Shown here piece after piece: positions 33,999 to 42,726 of a stretch of 64,000 nucleotides of DNA. The notes under the pieces are model-generated. The model was not told the DNA's origin, did not search any database, and worked only from the letters and a program-made list of their open reading frames with translations. Every line of letters starts with the position of its first letter. The stretch's first letter is position 1. A program made the position numbers and the translations under genes. Origin of the DNA: Microthrixaceae bacterium (GTDB taxonomy: Bacteria > Actinomycetota > Acidimicrobiia > Acidimicrobiales > Microtrichaceae); contig JACJWI010000004.1 in NCBI GenBank assembly GCA_020637215.1, positions 62,001 to 126,000 on the forward strand, given 5' to 3'.

Positions 33999-34517
33999 AT
34001 GACCGACCACGACCACCACGACCCGCACGTCGACGGATCCGCGCCGCACGTCGCCCACGGCGTGCCCGGAGGCAGCACCCGGCTGCCGCGCCTCGGTTCT
34101 CCGTACGGTCGACGCGGCCCGTCCGGCGGACCGTCGGTCGAGGTGGTCGACGGGGGATTCATCGACGACGAGCTCACCCGTGCCCGGCGATCACGGGAGC
34201 AGCGGGAGCAGTCCACCACGGCCGGCGACGAGCCCACGGTCCTGCGCTTCCAGGACTACTCGCCGACCGAGTCGCTGTTCGTGCCCACCGCCGATGACCG
34301 CACCCCGGTCGACCCCGACGCCCCGACCACCATTCTGGGCGTGACCCCGGACGCCGACTGGAACACCATCCGCGCCGCGCACCGCAAGTTGCTCGCCCAG
34401 CTGCACCCCGACCGCTTCGTGACCGCGGACGAGCGGACGCGCACCGACGCATCCGAGCGGTTGGCCCGCATCAACATCGCCTACCACGAGCTCGAACGGA
34501 CCCGCCGGGCGGTGTGA
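33999..34517 (+). CDS. J-domain (DnaJ-like) protein
   Basis: The 172-residue protein has a His-rich, disordered N-terminal half and a C-terminal J domain: TTILGVTPDADWNTIRAAHR and the HPD tripeptide in LAQLHPDRF. There is no Gly/Phe region, zinc fingers or client-binding domain, so it would recruit Hsp70 for a specialised target. It is divergent from hyuA with only 11 bases between. Confidence 0.85.
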   Translation: MTDHDHHDPHVDGSAPHVAHGVPGGSTRLPRLGSPYGRRGPSGGPSVEVVDGGFIDDELTRARRSREQREQSTTAGDEPTVLRFQDYSPTESLFVPTADDRTPVDPDAPTTILGVTPDADWNTIRAAHRKLLAQLHPDRFVTADERTRTDASERLARINIAYHELERTRRAV

Positions 34518-34535
34518 CCCGCGGCCGCCGGGGGT

Positions 34536-34967
34536 TCAGGTCGCGGCGTCGACCCGGCGGTGCGCCTCGGTCATCCGGTCCCATGTGTCACCGTCGAACC
34601 AGAAGGTGGACCGGGTGAAGAGACCCTCTTCCTCCTCCTCGATGTGGCGCTGCAGCGCGTAGTGCTCGAGGTGGCCGAAACGACCCGCCTCGATCGCGTC
34701 GATCACCTCCCGATGCTCGCCCTCGAGGTGATCGTACGCGCCCTCCTCGGCCTCCCCCTGGGCGATGAGCAGGGCGTACAAGCCGAGCTCCTCCTTGGCC
34801 GCGTGCGACCGAAGGAGCGGCAGCAGCCGGTCACGGGCCTCGACGTCGACGTGCCGGCCCGCCTCGGCGTCAGCCGCCAGTCGTCCCGCCAGCTCCAGGA
34901 TCACGACGTGATCGGCGGTCAGCTCGGCGATGGGTGGGTACTCACGACATCCGCAGTGATCGCACAT
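34536..34967 (-). CDS. Hemerythrin HHE-domain protein
   Basis: The 143-residue helical protein has a Cys-rich start (MCDHCGCREYP) followed by the hemerythrin fold. Putative iron ligands are in TADHVVILELA, RSHAAKEELGLY, EGEHREVIDAIE and QRHIEEEEEGLF. It is likely a di-iron sensor or oxygen/iron-binding protein. The N-terminal CDHCGC motif could bind a second metal. It is convergent with the J-domain gene. Confidence 0.85.
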   Translation of the reverse strand: MCDHCGCREYPPIAELTADHVVILELAGRLAADAEAGRHVDVEARDRLLPLLRSHAAKEELGLYALLIAQGEAEEGAYDHLEGEHREVIDAIEAGRFGHLEHYALQRHIEEEEEGLFTRSTFWFDGDTWDRMTEAHRRVDAAT

Positions 34968-34986
34968 GCTGGACCGACAGTACCGC

Positions 34987-35064
34987 CGACCTACAGCACC
35001 ACCGACCTACAGCACCACCGACCTACAGCACCACCGACCTACAGCACCCCCGACCTACAGGGCG
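34987..35064. repeat. 16-bp tandem repeat, about five units
   Basis: Unit CGACCTACAGCACCAC begins at 34987, 35003, 35019, 35035 and 35051, with the first units exact and the last diverging slightly. It fills the space upstream of the hemerythrin start and ends inside the 3' end of the RNase H-SLOG gene. No spacers intervene. Confidence 0.9.
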
Positions 35065-36077
35065 AACTCCCACAGCTCGTCGCCGACCGCGTCGCCGAAG
35101 CGGCGCACCGCCAGCTCGGCGTCCGGGTCCGCGCCGTCGGTCAGGATCACCGCCGCGTCGGCAGCCGATCGCAGCCACCCGTCGCGGCGTGGAAGCGCCG
35201 CCCGGCGCCCCTCGAGGTCCGCGGGTCGGTTCCGCTCCAGCACGACCACCGACGCCGCGTCGTCGAGCAGGCGTGCGAACGCGGCCTGGTCGCGCTCGGG
35301 CCGACCGGCCATCGGATCGGGATACGGCAGGACGGCCACGAAGGGCACCCCGGCCGACCGTGCTGCTCGGGCGCCCACCTCCTCTGCTCCCGGCCGCAGG
35401 CCGCTGAGCACGACCAGGTCGGGGTGGAGCGTCCGTTGCGCGGCCAGGATCTCAGCGACCCGGCCGATCAGAGCGGCGTCGGCGGTCAGCCGCGGGTCAC
35501 GCAATCCGCCGATCACCAGGCGCCAGCCGGCGGGGACCCGGCCGTCCGCGGTCCGGGCGTTCGATGTCGGGCCCGGTCCACGGCCCGATCCTGCGTCCGG
35601 TTCGTCGAGCAGGTCCGCCGGCGGGGCGCCGACTCCCGAGCCGTCGCGTCCGTGGGACGCGGCGACGGCGAGGCGGTCGACCAGGTCGTTCATCGGGTCA
35701 CCTGAGTGTCCCTTGACCCACTCCATCGCGAAGTCGGGCCGGTGCCGGAACACCTCGACCAGCGGTTCCCACAGGTCGCGGTTGGCCACCGGCTTCTTCT
35801 GGGAGTTCTTCCAGCCGCGGGCGATCCAGCCCTGCCACCACCGGTCCCGCCAGCAGTTGACGACGTAGGTCGAGTCCGACACGACGACCAGCGGACCGTC
35901 GAGGTGACGTACCGCTTCGAGCACGGCACGGATCTCCATGCGCTGGTTGGTGGTGTCGGAGTCGTGGCCCGATGCCCACGGTCCGCCGTCGACGGCCCAG
36001 GCCCACCCGCCGGGACCGGGGTTCCCGCGACAGGCGCCGTCGGTGTAGACGCGGACAGGGCGAGTCGATGTCGGCAC
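35055..36077 (-). CDS. rnhA: RNase HI fused to a SLOG-like (YpsA-related) domain
   Basis: The 340-residue protein has an RNase HI domain in residues 1-145: VRVYTDGACRGNPGPGGWAW gives the first Asp, MEIRAVLEAV the Glu, VVVSDSTYV the second Asp, and HSGDPMNDLVDRLA the late Asp. After a Gly/Pro linker, residues 190-340 (WRLVIGGLRDPRLTADAALI, DLVVLSGLRPGAEEVGARAA) look like a SLOG/YpsA-like nucleotide-binding domain. The fusion suggests coupling of RNA-DNA hybrid cleavage to a nucleotide signal or ADP-ribose-like ligand; that is inference. It is divergent from aceE. Confidence 0.85.
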   Translation of the reverse strand: MPTSTRPVRVYTDGACRGNPGPGGWAWAVDGGPWASGHDSDTTNQRMEIRAVLEAVRHLDGPLVVVSDSTYVVNCWRDRWWQGWIARGWKNSQKKPVANRDLWEPLVEVFRHRPDFAMEWVKGHSGDPMNDLVDRLAVAASHGRDGSGVGAPPADLLDEPDAGSGRGPGPTSNARTADGRVPAGWRLVIGGLRDPRLTADAALIGRVAEILAAQRTLHPDLVVLSGLRPGAEEVGARAARSAGVPFVAVLPYPDPMAGRPERDQAAFARLLDDAASVVVLERNRPADLEGRRAALPRRDGWLRSAADAAVILTDGADPDAELAVRRFGDAVGDELWEFAL

Positions 36078-36145
36078 GCGCCGACCCTACGCGCCGGCGG
36101 TCCGTAGGCTGGGCCCGGTTCCTCTCCCGAAACGAGGTGCGCACG

Positions 36146-38899
36146 GTGATCATCGACGGGTTCGCCCACCAGCTCCCCGACATCGACCCCGAAGAGACCG
36201 AGGAGTGGCTCGACTCGCTCGACGCGGTGGTCGACCAGCGCGGCGAGGTCAGGGCCCGCTACCTGATGGCCCGGCTCCTCGAACGGGCCCGGGAGAGGGC
36301 GATCGGGACCCCGGCGACGGTCAGCACCCCCTACGTCAACACGATCCCGGTCGACCGGGAGCCGTGGTTCCCCGGCGACGAGGACCTCGAACGCAGCATC
36401 CGTCGATTCGTCCGCTGGAACGCGGCGGCGATGGTCGTGCGGGCCAACAAGCACGCCGACGCCATCGGCGGCCACCTGTCGACGTTCGCGAGCTCAGCGG
36501 CGCTCTACGAGGTGGGCTTCCACCACTTCTTCCGGGGTCACGGTGCGGCCGAGAACCCGGCGTCGGATCCCGGCGACCACGTCTACATGCAGGGTCACGC
36601 CTCGCCGGGCATCTACTCGCGGGCGTTCGTCGAGGGCCGGTTGACCGAGGCGGACCTGGACCGGTTCCGCTTCGAGATCGACGGCCCCGGTCGGGTCGGT
36701 CGCGGTCTGCCCTCCTACCCGCACCCGCGGCTGATGGGCGACTTCTGGGAGTACCCGACGGTGTCGATGGGGTTGGGACCGATCCTGTCGATCTACCAGG
36801 CCCGCTTCAACCGCTACCTGCTCAACCGGCGCATCGACGACACCTCCAACAGCCGGGTGTGGTGCTTCGTCGGCGACGGCGAGGTCGACGAGCCCGAGAC
36901 GCTGGGAGCCATCTCGCTCGCGGCCCGGGAGCAGCTCGACAACCTGACCTGGGTCGTCAACTGCAACCTGCAGCGGCTCGACGGACCCGTCCGGGGCAAC
37001 GGCAAGATCATCCAGGAGCTCGAGGCGATCTTCCGCGGCAGCGGCTGGAACGTGATCAAGGTCGTGTGGGGCAGCCGCTGGGACGAGCTGCTCGCACGCG
37101 ACGTCGACGGCGTGCTGCTGCAGAAGATGAACACGACCGTCGACGGCGAGTTCCAGCGCTACGCGATCGAGTCCGGGGCCTACATCCGCGAGCACTTCTT
37201 CGGCCCCGACCCCCGGCTGCGCCGCATGGTCGAGCACCTCTCCGACGAGGAGCTCCAGAAGCTGCCCCGTGGGGGCCACGACTACCGCAAGATCTACACG
37301 GCCTACGCCGCCGCGGTGCGCACCGAGGGCGCTCCGACGGTGATCCTGGCCAAGACGATCAAGGGTTGGACGCTCGGCCCCGGCGTCGAGGCCCGCAACG
37401 CGACCCACCAGATCAAGAAGATGTCCGCCGAGCAGCTCGTCGGACTGCGCGACCGGTTGTTCCTCCAGGACGAGATCTCCGACGATGCCCTGGCCGATGG
37501 CATCCCGCCCTACATCCGACCCGCCGCGGACTCCGACGAGATGGAGTACCTCCAGGGACGACGGGCCGCGCTCGGCGGCTACCTCCCGGCCCGTTCGACC
37601 CACACCCGCCGGCCGCTCGCCCAGCCGTCGGACGCGCCGTTCGACGAGCAGCTCGCCGGCTCCGGCGGCCAACCGGCGTCGACCACCACCGCCTTCACCC
37701 GTCTGCTGCGCAACCTGTGCCGCGACGGGGAGTTCGGCTCCCGGGTGGTGCCCATCATCCCCGACGAGGCCCGCACCTTCGGCATGGACGCCCTGTTCCG
37801 AGAGCTGAAGATCTACGCGTCGCAGGGTCAGCTGTACGAGCCGGTCGACCACGACCTCCTGCTGAGCTACCGCGAGTCGAGCGACGGCCAGATCCTCGAG
37901 GAGGGGATCACCGAGGCCGGGGCGATGGCCAGCTGGACCGCAGCCGCCACCTCCTACGCCCACCGCGGCGTGCCGATGGTGCCGTTCTTCACCTTCTACT
38001 CGATGTTCGGCTTCCAGCGGATCGGCGACCTGATCTGGGCCGCGGCCGACGCCCGCGCCCGGGGGTTCCTGCTCGGCGCGACCGCCGGGCGCACGACCCT
38101 GTCCGGCGAGGGCCTCCAGCACCTCGACGGGCACAGCCAGGTGCTGGCGTCGACGGTCCCGGTGTGCCGCGCCTACGACCCCGCGTTCGCCTACGAGACG
38201 GCGACGATCATCCGCCACGGGATCGACGCCATGTACCCGGCCGAGGGCGCCGATCACGGCGAGGACGTCTTCTACTACCTCACCCTCTACAACGAGAACT
38301 ACCCGATGCCGGCCATGCCGCCGTCACCGGTGAACGGCGTCGACGTCGCCGCCGGAATCGTCGAGGGGCTGTACCCGTGGGCACCCGCGCCCGACACCGG
38401 CGGGCCCGCCGCGACCATCCTGTTCTCGGGACCGATGTGGTCGGTCGCGGTCGAGGCCCAGCGACTCCTGGCCGAGCACTACGGGGTCGGCGCCCAGCTG
38501 TGGTCCGCGACCAGCTACCAGCAACTGCGGGTCGAGGCCCTGGCCGTCGAGCGATGGAACGGCCTGCATCCCACCGAGACCCCCCGGGCACCGAGGGTGA
38601 CCCAACTCCTCGACCGCTCCCTCGGGCCGATCACCGCGGTCACCGACTTCATGCGACTGGTCCCCGACCAGATCTCCCGCTGGGCCCCGAGGCGGTTCAC
38701 GTCGCTCGGCACCGACGGCTTCGGACGATCCGACACCCGCGAGGCGCTGCGCCGCCACTTCGAGGTCGACGCCGCTCACATCTGCGTGACCGTGCTGGGA
38801 CAGCTCCACCGCGACGGGGTCGTCGACGTCGGCGTGGTGTCCGACGCCATCGCCCGGTTCGGGGTCGACCCGGAGCTGCCCGTGCCCTGGCACGGGTGA
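36146..38899 (+). CDS. aceE: Pyruvate dehydrogenase E1 component, homodimeric type
   Basis: The 917-residue thiamine-diphosphate enzyme decarboxylates pyruvate and acetylates the E2 lipoyl domain. The N-terminal catalytic domain includes HLSTFASSAALYEVGFHHFF and the ThDP/Mg motif GDGEVDEPETLGAISLA ending NCNLQ. The pyrimidine-binding domain (TTAFTRLLRNLCRDGEFG) and C-terminal domain are complete, near the usual AceE length. The GTG at 36146 (IIDGFAHQLPDIDPEETEEW) has an AGG eight bases upstream; another GTG lies nine bases earlier. No E2 or E3 gene is in the window. Confidence 0.95.
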   Translation: MIIDGFAHQLPDIDPEETEEWLDSLDAVVDQRGEVRARYLMARLLERARERAIGTPATVSTPYVNTIPVDREPWFPGDEDLERSIRRFVRWNAAAMVVRANKHADAIGGHLSTFASSAALYEVGFHHFFRGHGAAENPASDPGDHVYMQGHASPGIYSRAFVEGRLTEADLDRFRFEIDGPGRVGRGLPSYPHPRLMGDFWEYPTVSMGLGPILSIYQARFNRYLLNRRIDDTSNSRVWCFVGDGEVDEPETLGAISLAAREQLDNLTWVVNCNLQRLDGPVRGNGKIIQELEAIFRGSGWNVIKVVWGSRWDELLARDVDGVLLQKMNTTVDGEFQRYAIESGAYIREHFFGPDPRLRRMVEHLSDEELQKLPRGGHDYRKIYTAYAAAVRTEGAPTVILAKTIKGWTLGPGVEARNATHQIKKMSAEQLVGLRDRLFLQDEISDDALADGIPPYIRPAADSDEMEYLQGRRAALGGYLPARSTHTRRPLAQPSDAPFDEQLAGSGGQPASTTTAFTRLLRNLCRDGEFGSRVVPIIPDEARTFGMDALFRELKIYASQGQLYEPVDHDLLLSYRESSDGQILEEGITEAGAMASWTAAATSYAHRGVPMVPFFTFYSMFGFQRIGDLIWAAADARARGFLLGATAGRTTLSGEGLQHLDGHSQVLASTVPVCRAYDPAFAYETATIIRHGIDAMYPAEGADHGEDVFYYLTLYNENYPMPAMPPSPVNGVDVAAGIVEGLYPWAPAPDTGGPAATILFSGPMWSVAVEAQRLLAEHYGVGAQLWSATSYQQLRVEALAVERWNGLHPTETPRAPRVTQLLDRSLGPITAVTDFMRLVPDQISRWAPRRFTSLGTDGFGRSDTREALRRHFEVDAAHICVTVLGQLHRDGVVDVGVVSDAIARFGVDPELPVPWHG

Positions 38900-38911
38900 G
38901 TGCCCGCTGGC

Positions 38912-39139
38912 TCAGATCCAGCTCTGCGTGCTGACCAGCAGCCCCGTGCCGGCGGCGAGGACCAGGAACAGCATCACGACGATGGCGACCGGCACACCGG
39001 TCGACCGACCTGCCCCCACCCGGGAGTCGTCGACCACGGCGAAGCCCTCGGTCGACACGACCACCCGTGGGCGATGGCACACGCCGCACTCCACGGCGTC
39101 GTCGCGCATGAGGAAGTGGCAGTGCGGGCAGCTCTCCAC
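38912..39139 (-). CDS. Small zinc-ribbon membrane protein
   Basis: The 75-residue protein has an N-terminal zinc ribbon with CPHC (residues 4-7) and CGVC (17-20), then a short linker. A single C-terminal transmembrane helix (IVVMLFLVLAAGTGLLV) follows. The GTG start at 39139 follows a GGAG. It is divergent from the HhH-GPD gene. The function is unknown; the layout resembles small zinc_ribbon_2 proteins of Actinobacteria. Confidence 0.65.
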   Translation of the reverse strand: MESCPHCHFLMRDDAVECGVCHRPRVVVSTEGFAVVDDSRVGAGRSTGVPVAIVVMLFLVLAAGTGLLVSTQSWI

Positions 39140-39272
39140 GTCGGGAGTCTCCTGGTCGGTCGTCGGCTTCTCGTCGCACCTGCTGTCGGTTGCCGCGGCC
39201 CGGCCCTTGAACGATTCGGGTCGAACGAACGGGCCGGAGGGGCCGGAGGGCCCACAGCGGTAGATTGGCCCG

Positions 39273-39863
39273 ATGTCCAGCCCCGCCATCCCGATCACCG
39301 GTGACGACGCGGCGGATCGGCTGCTCGAGGAGCAACCCCTCGCCCTGTTGATCGGGATGCTCCTCGACCAGCAGGTCCCGATGGAATGGGCCTTCCGCGG
39401 TCCCGCCACCCTCTCGGAACGCCTCGGAGGCCGCCTCGACGCGGCCCGGATCGCCGCCATGTCCGAGGACGACGTGGTGGCGGTGTGCTGCGAGAAGCCG
39501 GCGATCCACCGCTACCCCGCGGCCATGGGCCGGCGGATCCACTCCCTGTGCCAGGACCTGGTCGAGCACTACGACGGCGACGCCGCCGCGCTGTGGTCCG
39601 ACGATCCGACCGGGGCCGAGCTGTACCGTCGCCTGCGCTCCCTGCCCGGCTACGGCGACGAGAAGTCACGGATCTTCATGGCGATCCTCGCCAAGCGCCT
39701 GGGGGTGAGACCCGACGGATGGGAAGAGGCGGCGGCACCCTTCTCCGACGACGAACCTCGATCGGTGGCCGATGTCGATTCCGAAGCGAACCTGGTCCGG
39801 GTCCGCGAGTGGAAGAAGATGATGAAGGCGGCCCGCAAGGCCAAGTCCGACCCGGTCGACTGA
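39273..39863 (+). CDS. HhH-GPD base-excision-repair-like protein
   Basis: The 196-residue protein opens GDDAADRLLEEQPLALLIGM, then LDQQVPMEWAFRGP, and has the helix-hairpin-helix RLRSLPGYGDEKSRIFMAIL. This matches an actinobacterial HhH-GPD family of uncharacterised glycosylase-like proteins. The catalytic Lys/Asp of Nth/MutY is not evident, and no iron-sulfur cluster motif follows. The C-terminal helix is Lys-rich. Confidence 0.8.
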   Translation: MSSPAIPITGDDAADRLLEEQPLALLIGMLLDQQVPMEWAFRGPATLSERLGGRLDAARIAAMSEDDVVAVCCEKPAIHRYPAAMGRRIHSLCQDLVEHYDGDAAALWSDDPTGAELYRRLRSLPGYGDEKSRIFMAILAKRLGVRPDGWEEAAAPFSDDEPRSVADVDSEANLVRVREWKKMMKAARKAKSDPVD

Positions 39864-39874
39864 CCCGGCTCAGC

Positions 39875-40714
39875 TCAGCTCGACGCGACGGAGTCAGATA
39901 TCTGCTGGCGCGAGAGCCAGCCGAGGAGGACGGCGACGGCCCGGGGGTCGTGGCGCAGCTCGTGGCCGGCGCCGCTGATCACCTTGAGCTCGGCCCGGCC
40001 GTGGGCCTCGGCGATGGCGCGTCCGTCCTCGAGCGGGGTCAGGTCGTCGCTGTCGCCGTGGATCACCAGCAGCGGACGAGGAGCCAGATCCCTCGCCGCG
40101 CCGAGGGGCTGCACGGCGCGCAGCTCGGCGGACCAGCGGTCGAACGCGGGTGGGAACTCCGGGTCCTTGATGACGCCGACCTGTCGGGCGTGCAGCAGCA
40201 GTCGGCGGGGATGACGGGCCCAGTCCTCGAAGTCGGCCTGGGCGGCCAACGCCGCCACTCCTCGCACCCGGGCGTTGCGGGCGCCCTCCCCCAGCGCCAG
40301 CGAGCCTCCCGTGCCCGCGCCGCAGATCCACACGCCGGTGACACCGAGCGCGGCGACGTGTTCGACCGCGGCGTGGATGTCGTCCAACCAGCCCTGCAGG
40401 GAGAAGTCACCCTCGGCACGACCACAGCCCCGGAAGTTCATGGTGAGCACGACCCAACCCAGCTCCGCTGCGATGCGCTCGGCCAGCTCGGGGTACGACT
40501 TGCCGGACTGCGGGCTCTCACGGCCCCGCGTCGGGAACCCGTGGCACAGCACGAGACCCGGGGCGTCGTTGGCGTCGACGGCCGGTTCGGCCAGATGGGC
40601 GCTGAGCGCGAGGTCGCCGGAGTGGAACGTGTAGTCCATCACCGGCGCCGCCGACGTGTCGCCCGATGACGCCTCCCTGGTCACGGGCGGGCTCTCAGCC
40701 CGGGGATGCGGCAC
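39875..40714 (-). CDS. Alpha/beta-hydrolase-fold protein with Gly at the nucleophile elbow
   Basis: The 279-residue dienelactone-hydrolase/BAAT-like fold has the oxyanion-side segment LVLCHGFPTRGRES, a strand VVLTMNFRGCGRAEG, an elbow WICGAGTGGSLALG, then PLLVIHGDSDDLTPLED (acid) and SGAGHELRHD (His). The elbow should read GxSxG but shows GAGTG, so the nucleophile Ser is replaced by Gly. Asp and His are kept. The start is uncertain: GTG at 40714, or ATG at 40639 (MDYTFHSGD). It overlaps the downstream small gene by 20 bases. Confidence 0.8.
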   Translation of the reverse strand: MPHPRAESPPVTREASSGDTSAAPVMDYTFHSGDLALSAHLAEPAVDANDAPGLVLCHGFPTRGRESPQSGKSYPELAERIAAELGWVVLTMNFRGCGRAEGDFSLQGWLDDIHAAVEHVAALGVTGVWICGAGTGGSLALGEGARNARVRGVAALAAQADFEDWARHPRRLLLHARQVGVIKDPEFPPAFDRWSAELRAVQPLGAARDLAPRPLLVIHGDSDDLTPLEDGRAIAEAHGRAELKVISGAGHELRHDPRAVAVLLGWLSRQQISDSVASS

Positions 40715-40913
40715 GCTGCGGGGCGTACAGCCGGTAGCCCCGGTTGCGAGCCTCGGCGAGGGTGTCGGGACCGAAGCACAGGAAGGTCTCCGCCTCCATC
40801 AGCTCCGTGATCAGGTGCTCGTCGTCGGCGCCGAGCTCGTCCACGTCGTAGACCACCTGCGTGCGCTTGTCGCCCACGTAGCGGTGATGTTCGAACTTGC
40901 CGGGGCGGTCCAT
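40695..40913 (-). CDS. Small conserved-looking protein, unknown function
   Basis: The 72-residue soluble protein starts MDRPGKFEHHRYVGDKRTQ and has an acidic centre (VDELGADDEHLITELMEAET). The ATG at 40913 is preceded by GGAG. It runs on the minus strand with the hydrolase and membrane protein and may share their transcript. No family is recognised. Confidence 0.6.
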   Translation of the reverse strand: MDRPGKFEHHRYVGDKRTQVVYDVDELGADDEHLITELMEAETFLCFGPDTLAEARNRGYRLYAPQRAASPG

Positions 40914-40971
40914 CGGTTGCTCTCCTGGCTCTGGAGGGGCGGGCGGTGGCCATCGTAGGCCGCAGCGGGAC

Positions 40972-41418
40972 TCAGGCCCCGCCGTCGTCGGAGTCCGACA
41001 CCCGTGGTCCGATCGCACCGATCGCCTCGTAGTACTGCTCCTCGACGTCGAGGACGGTGACCACGACCTCGTCGGCGATCGTTTCGCCCTGCTCCTCGAG
41101 CCGACCGATCACCCACGCCACGGGCTCGTCGTCGGGGACGACCACGAGGGCGTCGCCGATGTCGTCGGCCGCCTTGGCGGAGGCCACGCCCTTGGCAGCC
41201 AGGTAGTCGCAGTGAGCGGCGAGCACCGCGGTGACGTCGTCGTAGGAGATCTCGGCGGTGAGCTCCTCGGGGAGGCGGTCGGCGACGAAGTCGACCGCCT
41301 CCCCGAGGTCGTACACGCTGCGGCGCGGCCGGGTGGCCAGGGTGCCGGTCACGCCGCCGATCGTGACCGCGGCGATGACGAAGCAGACGACGGCGGCCAG
41401 GACTATCCAGATCCACAT
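40972..41418 (-). CDS. Membrane-anchored protein of unknown function
   Basis: The 148-residue protein has an N-terminal transmembrane helix (WIWIVLAAVVCFVIAAVTIG), then a soluble domain rich in Asp and Val (YDLGEAVDFVADRLPEELTA, IADEVVVTVLDVEEQYYEAI). The ATG at 41418 places the helix at the very start, as in an uncleaved anchor. Function is not recognised. It is in the minus-strand run with the acyl-CoA dehydrogenase. Confidence 0.65.
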   Translation of the reverse strand: MWIWIVLAAVVCFVIAAVTIGGVTGTLATRPRRSVYDLGEAVDFVADRLPEELTAEISYDDVTAVLAAHCDYLAAKGVASAKAADDIGDALVVVPDDEPVAWVIGRLEEQGETIADEVVVTVLDVEEQYYEAIGAIGPRVSDSDDGGA

Positions 41419-41455
41419 CGTCGCCAGCCTTGCACCCCGGACGGTGGCCGAGGGC

Positions 41456-42571
41456 TCAGATGCCGATACGCTGGGCGAGGAGTTCGCGGTGGTAGGTGGG
41501 GTCGCCGAACAGGAGCTCGGAGCTCTTGGCCCGCTTGAAGTACAGGTGGGCGGGGTGCTCCCAGGTGAAGCCGATCCCACCGTGGATCTGGATGTTCTCG
41601 GCTGCGGCGTGGAAGTACGCCTCCGAGCAGTACGCCTTGGCCAGCGAGGCCACCGACGGCAGCTCGTCGTTGAGCTCCGAGGCGCACCAGCCGGCGTAGT
41701 AGGCGGCGGACTTGGCCGACTCGACCTCGAGCAGCATGTCGGCGCACTTGTGCTTGATCGCCTGGAACGAGCCGATGGGACGTCCGAACTGCACCCGGTC
41801 CTTGGCGTACTGGACCGCGGCCTCGAGGACCTCCTGGGAGCCGCCGACCTGTTCGGCGGCGAGGGCCACCGCAGCGAGGTCGAGCACGGTGGACAGCACG
41901 TCCCAGCCTCCGCCGTCGGTCCCGATGAGGGTGCCGGGCACGTCCGCGTACTGGAGGCGGGCCTGCTTGCGGGTCTGGTCCATGGTCGACAGCGCGGTGC
42001 GGGTAAGACCGGGGGCGTCGCCGGCCACCGCGAAGAGGCTCACACCCGCGTCGGTGCGGGCCGCGGTGATGATCAGATCCGCGGTGTGGCCGTCGAGGAC
42101 GTAGAGCTTCTCACCGTTGATCTTCCAGGTGTCGCCGTCCGCGGTGGCCGTCGCGGTCACCGCAGACTCGTCCCAGCGACCGTTCGGTTCGGTGTAGGCG
42201 AGGGTGGCGACAGTCTCGCCCGACGCGATCCCCGGCAGGTGGGCGGCCTTGGCCGCGTCGTCACCGGAGTGGATCAGGGTCTGACCGGCGAGCACGACGG
42301 TGGAGAAGTACGGGGCGCACAGCAGGCGGCGTCCCATCTCCTCGAGCACGACGATGAGCTCGACGAAGGAGTACCCGGACCCGCCGAACTCCTCGGGGAT
42401 GACGAGCCCCTGGAGGCCCATCTGCTCGGCCATCTGGGTCCACACCGCGGCGTCGTAGCCGGCCTCGGTGTCCATGAGCTCGCGGACGGTGGGCTCGTCG
42501 GACTTGGCGTTCAGGAAGTCACGGACGACCTTGCGGAGCTCTTCCTGCTCCTCGCTGAAGGCGAAGTTCAC
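41456..42571 (-). CDS. Acyl-CoA dehydrogenase family protein
   Basis: The 371-residue flavoprotein opens MNFAFSEEQEELRKVVRDFL, has the FAD segment LAYTEPNGRWDESA, and in the C-terminal helical domain RVQFGRPIGSFQAIKHKCAD and HGGIGFTWEHPAHLYFKRA. This combination is typical of CaiA/FadE-like dehydrogenases of Actinobacteria, including those acting on steroid side chains; the substrate is not determined. Catalytic-base position was not assigned. The start is a GTG with a GGGGGG-type ribosome site. Confidence 0.85.
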   Translation of the reverse strand: MNFAFSEEQEELRKVVRDFLNAKSDEPTVRELMDTEAGYDAAVWTQMAEQMGLQGLVIPEEFGGSGYSFVELIVVLEEMGRRLLCAPYFSTVVLAGQTLIHSGDDAAKAAHLPGIASGETVATLAYTEPNGRWDESAVTATATADGDTWKINGEKLYVLDGHTADLIITAARTDAGVSLFAVAGDAPGLTRTALSTMDQTRKQARLQYADVPGTLIGTDGGGWDVLSTVLDLAAVALAAEQVGGSQEVLEAAVQYAKDRVQFGRPIGSFQAIKHKCADMLLEVESAKSAAYYAGWCASELNDELPSVASLAKAYCSEAYFHAAAENIQIHGGIGFTWEHPAHLYFKRAKSSELLFGDPTYHRELLAQRIGI

Positions 42572-42726
42572 TGTGGGTTCCCCCCTGGTTGTTCGGGTCG
42601 GTCGGTCCCGAGTTCTACACCCGGCTGTCCACCGCCTGCATCTCTCGATGTGTACACGTCAGTACGCATAATCGGAGACCTCCCGTCAGGTCGGGTTCGA
42701 CGCCCTCTGCCGATATCGTCGGAGAG

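Noticed and set aside
34987..35064. CRISPR array
   Set aside because: The 16-bp units are contiguous, with no spacers and no cas genes nearby.
36146..38899. A full pyruvate dehydrogenase operon
   Set aside because: Only the E1 gene is present; neighbours are unrelated and no E2 or E3 gene was found in the window.
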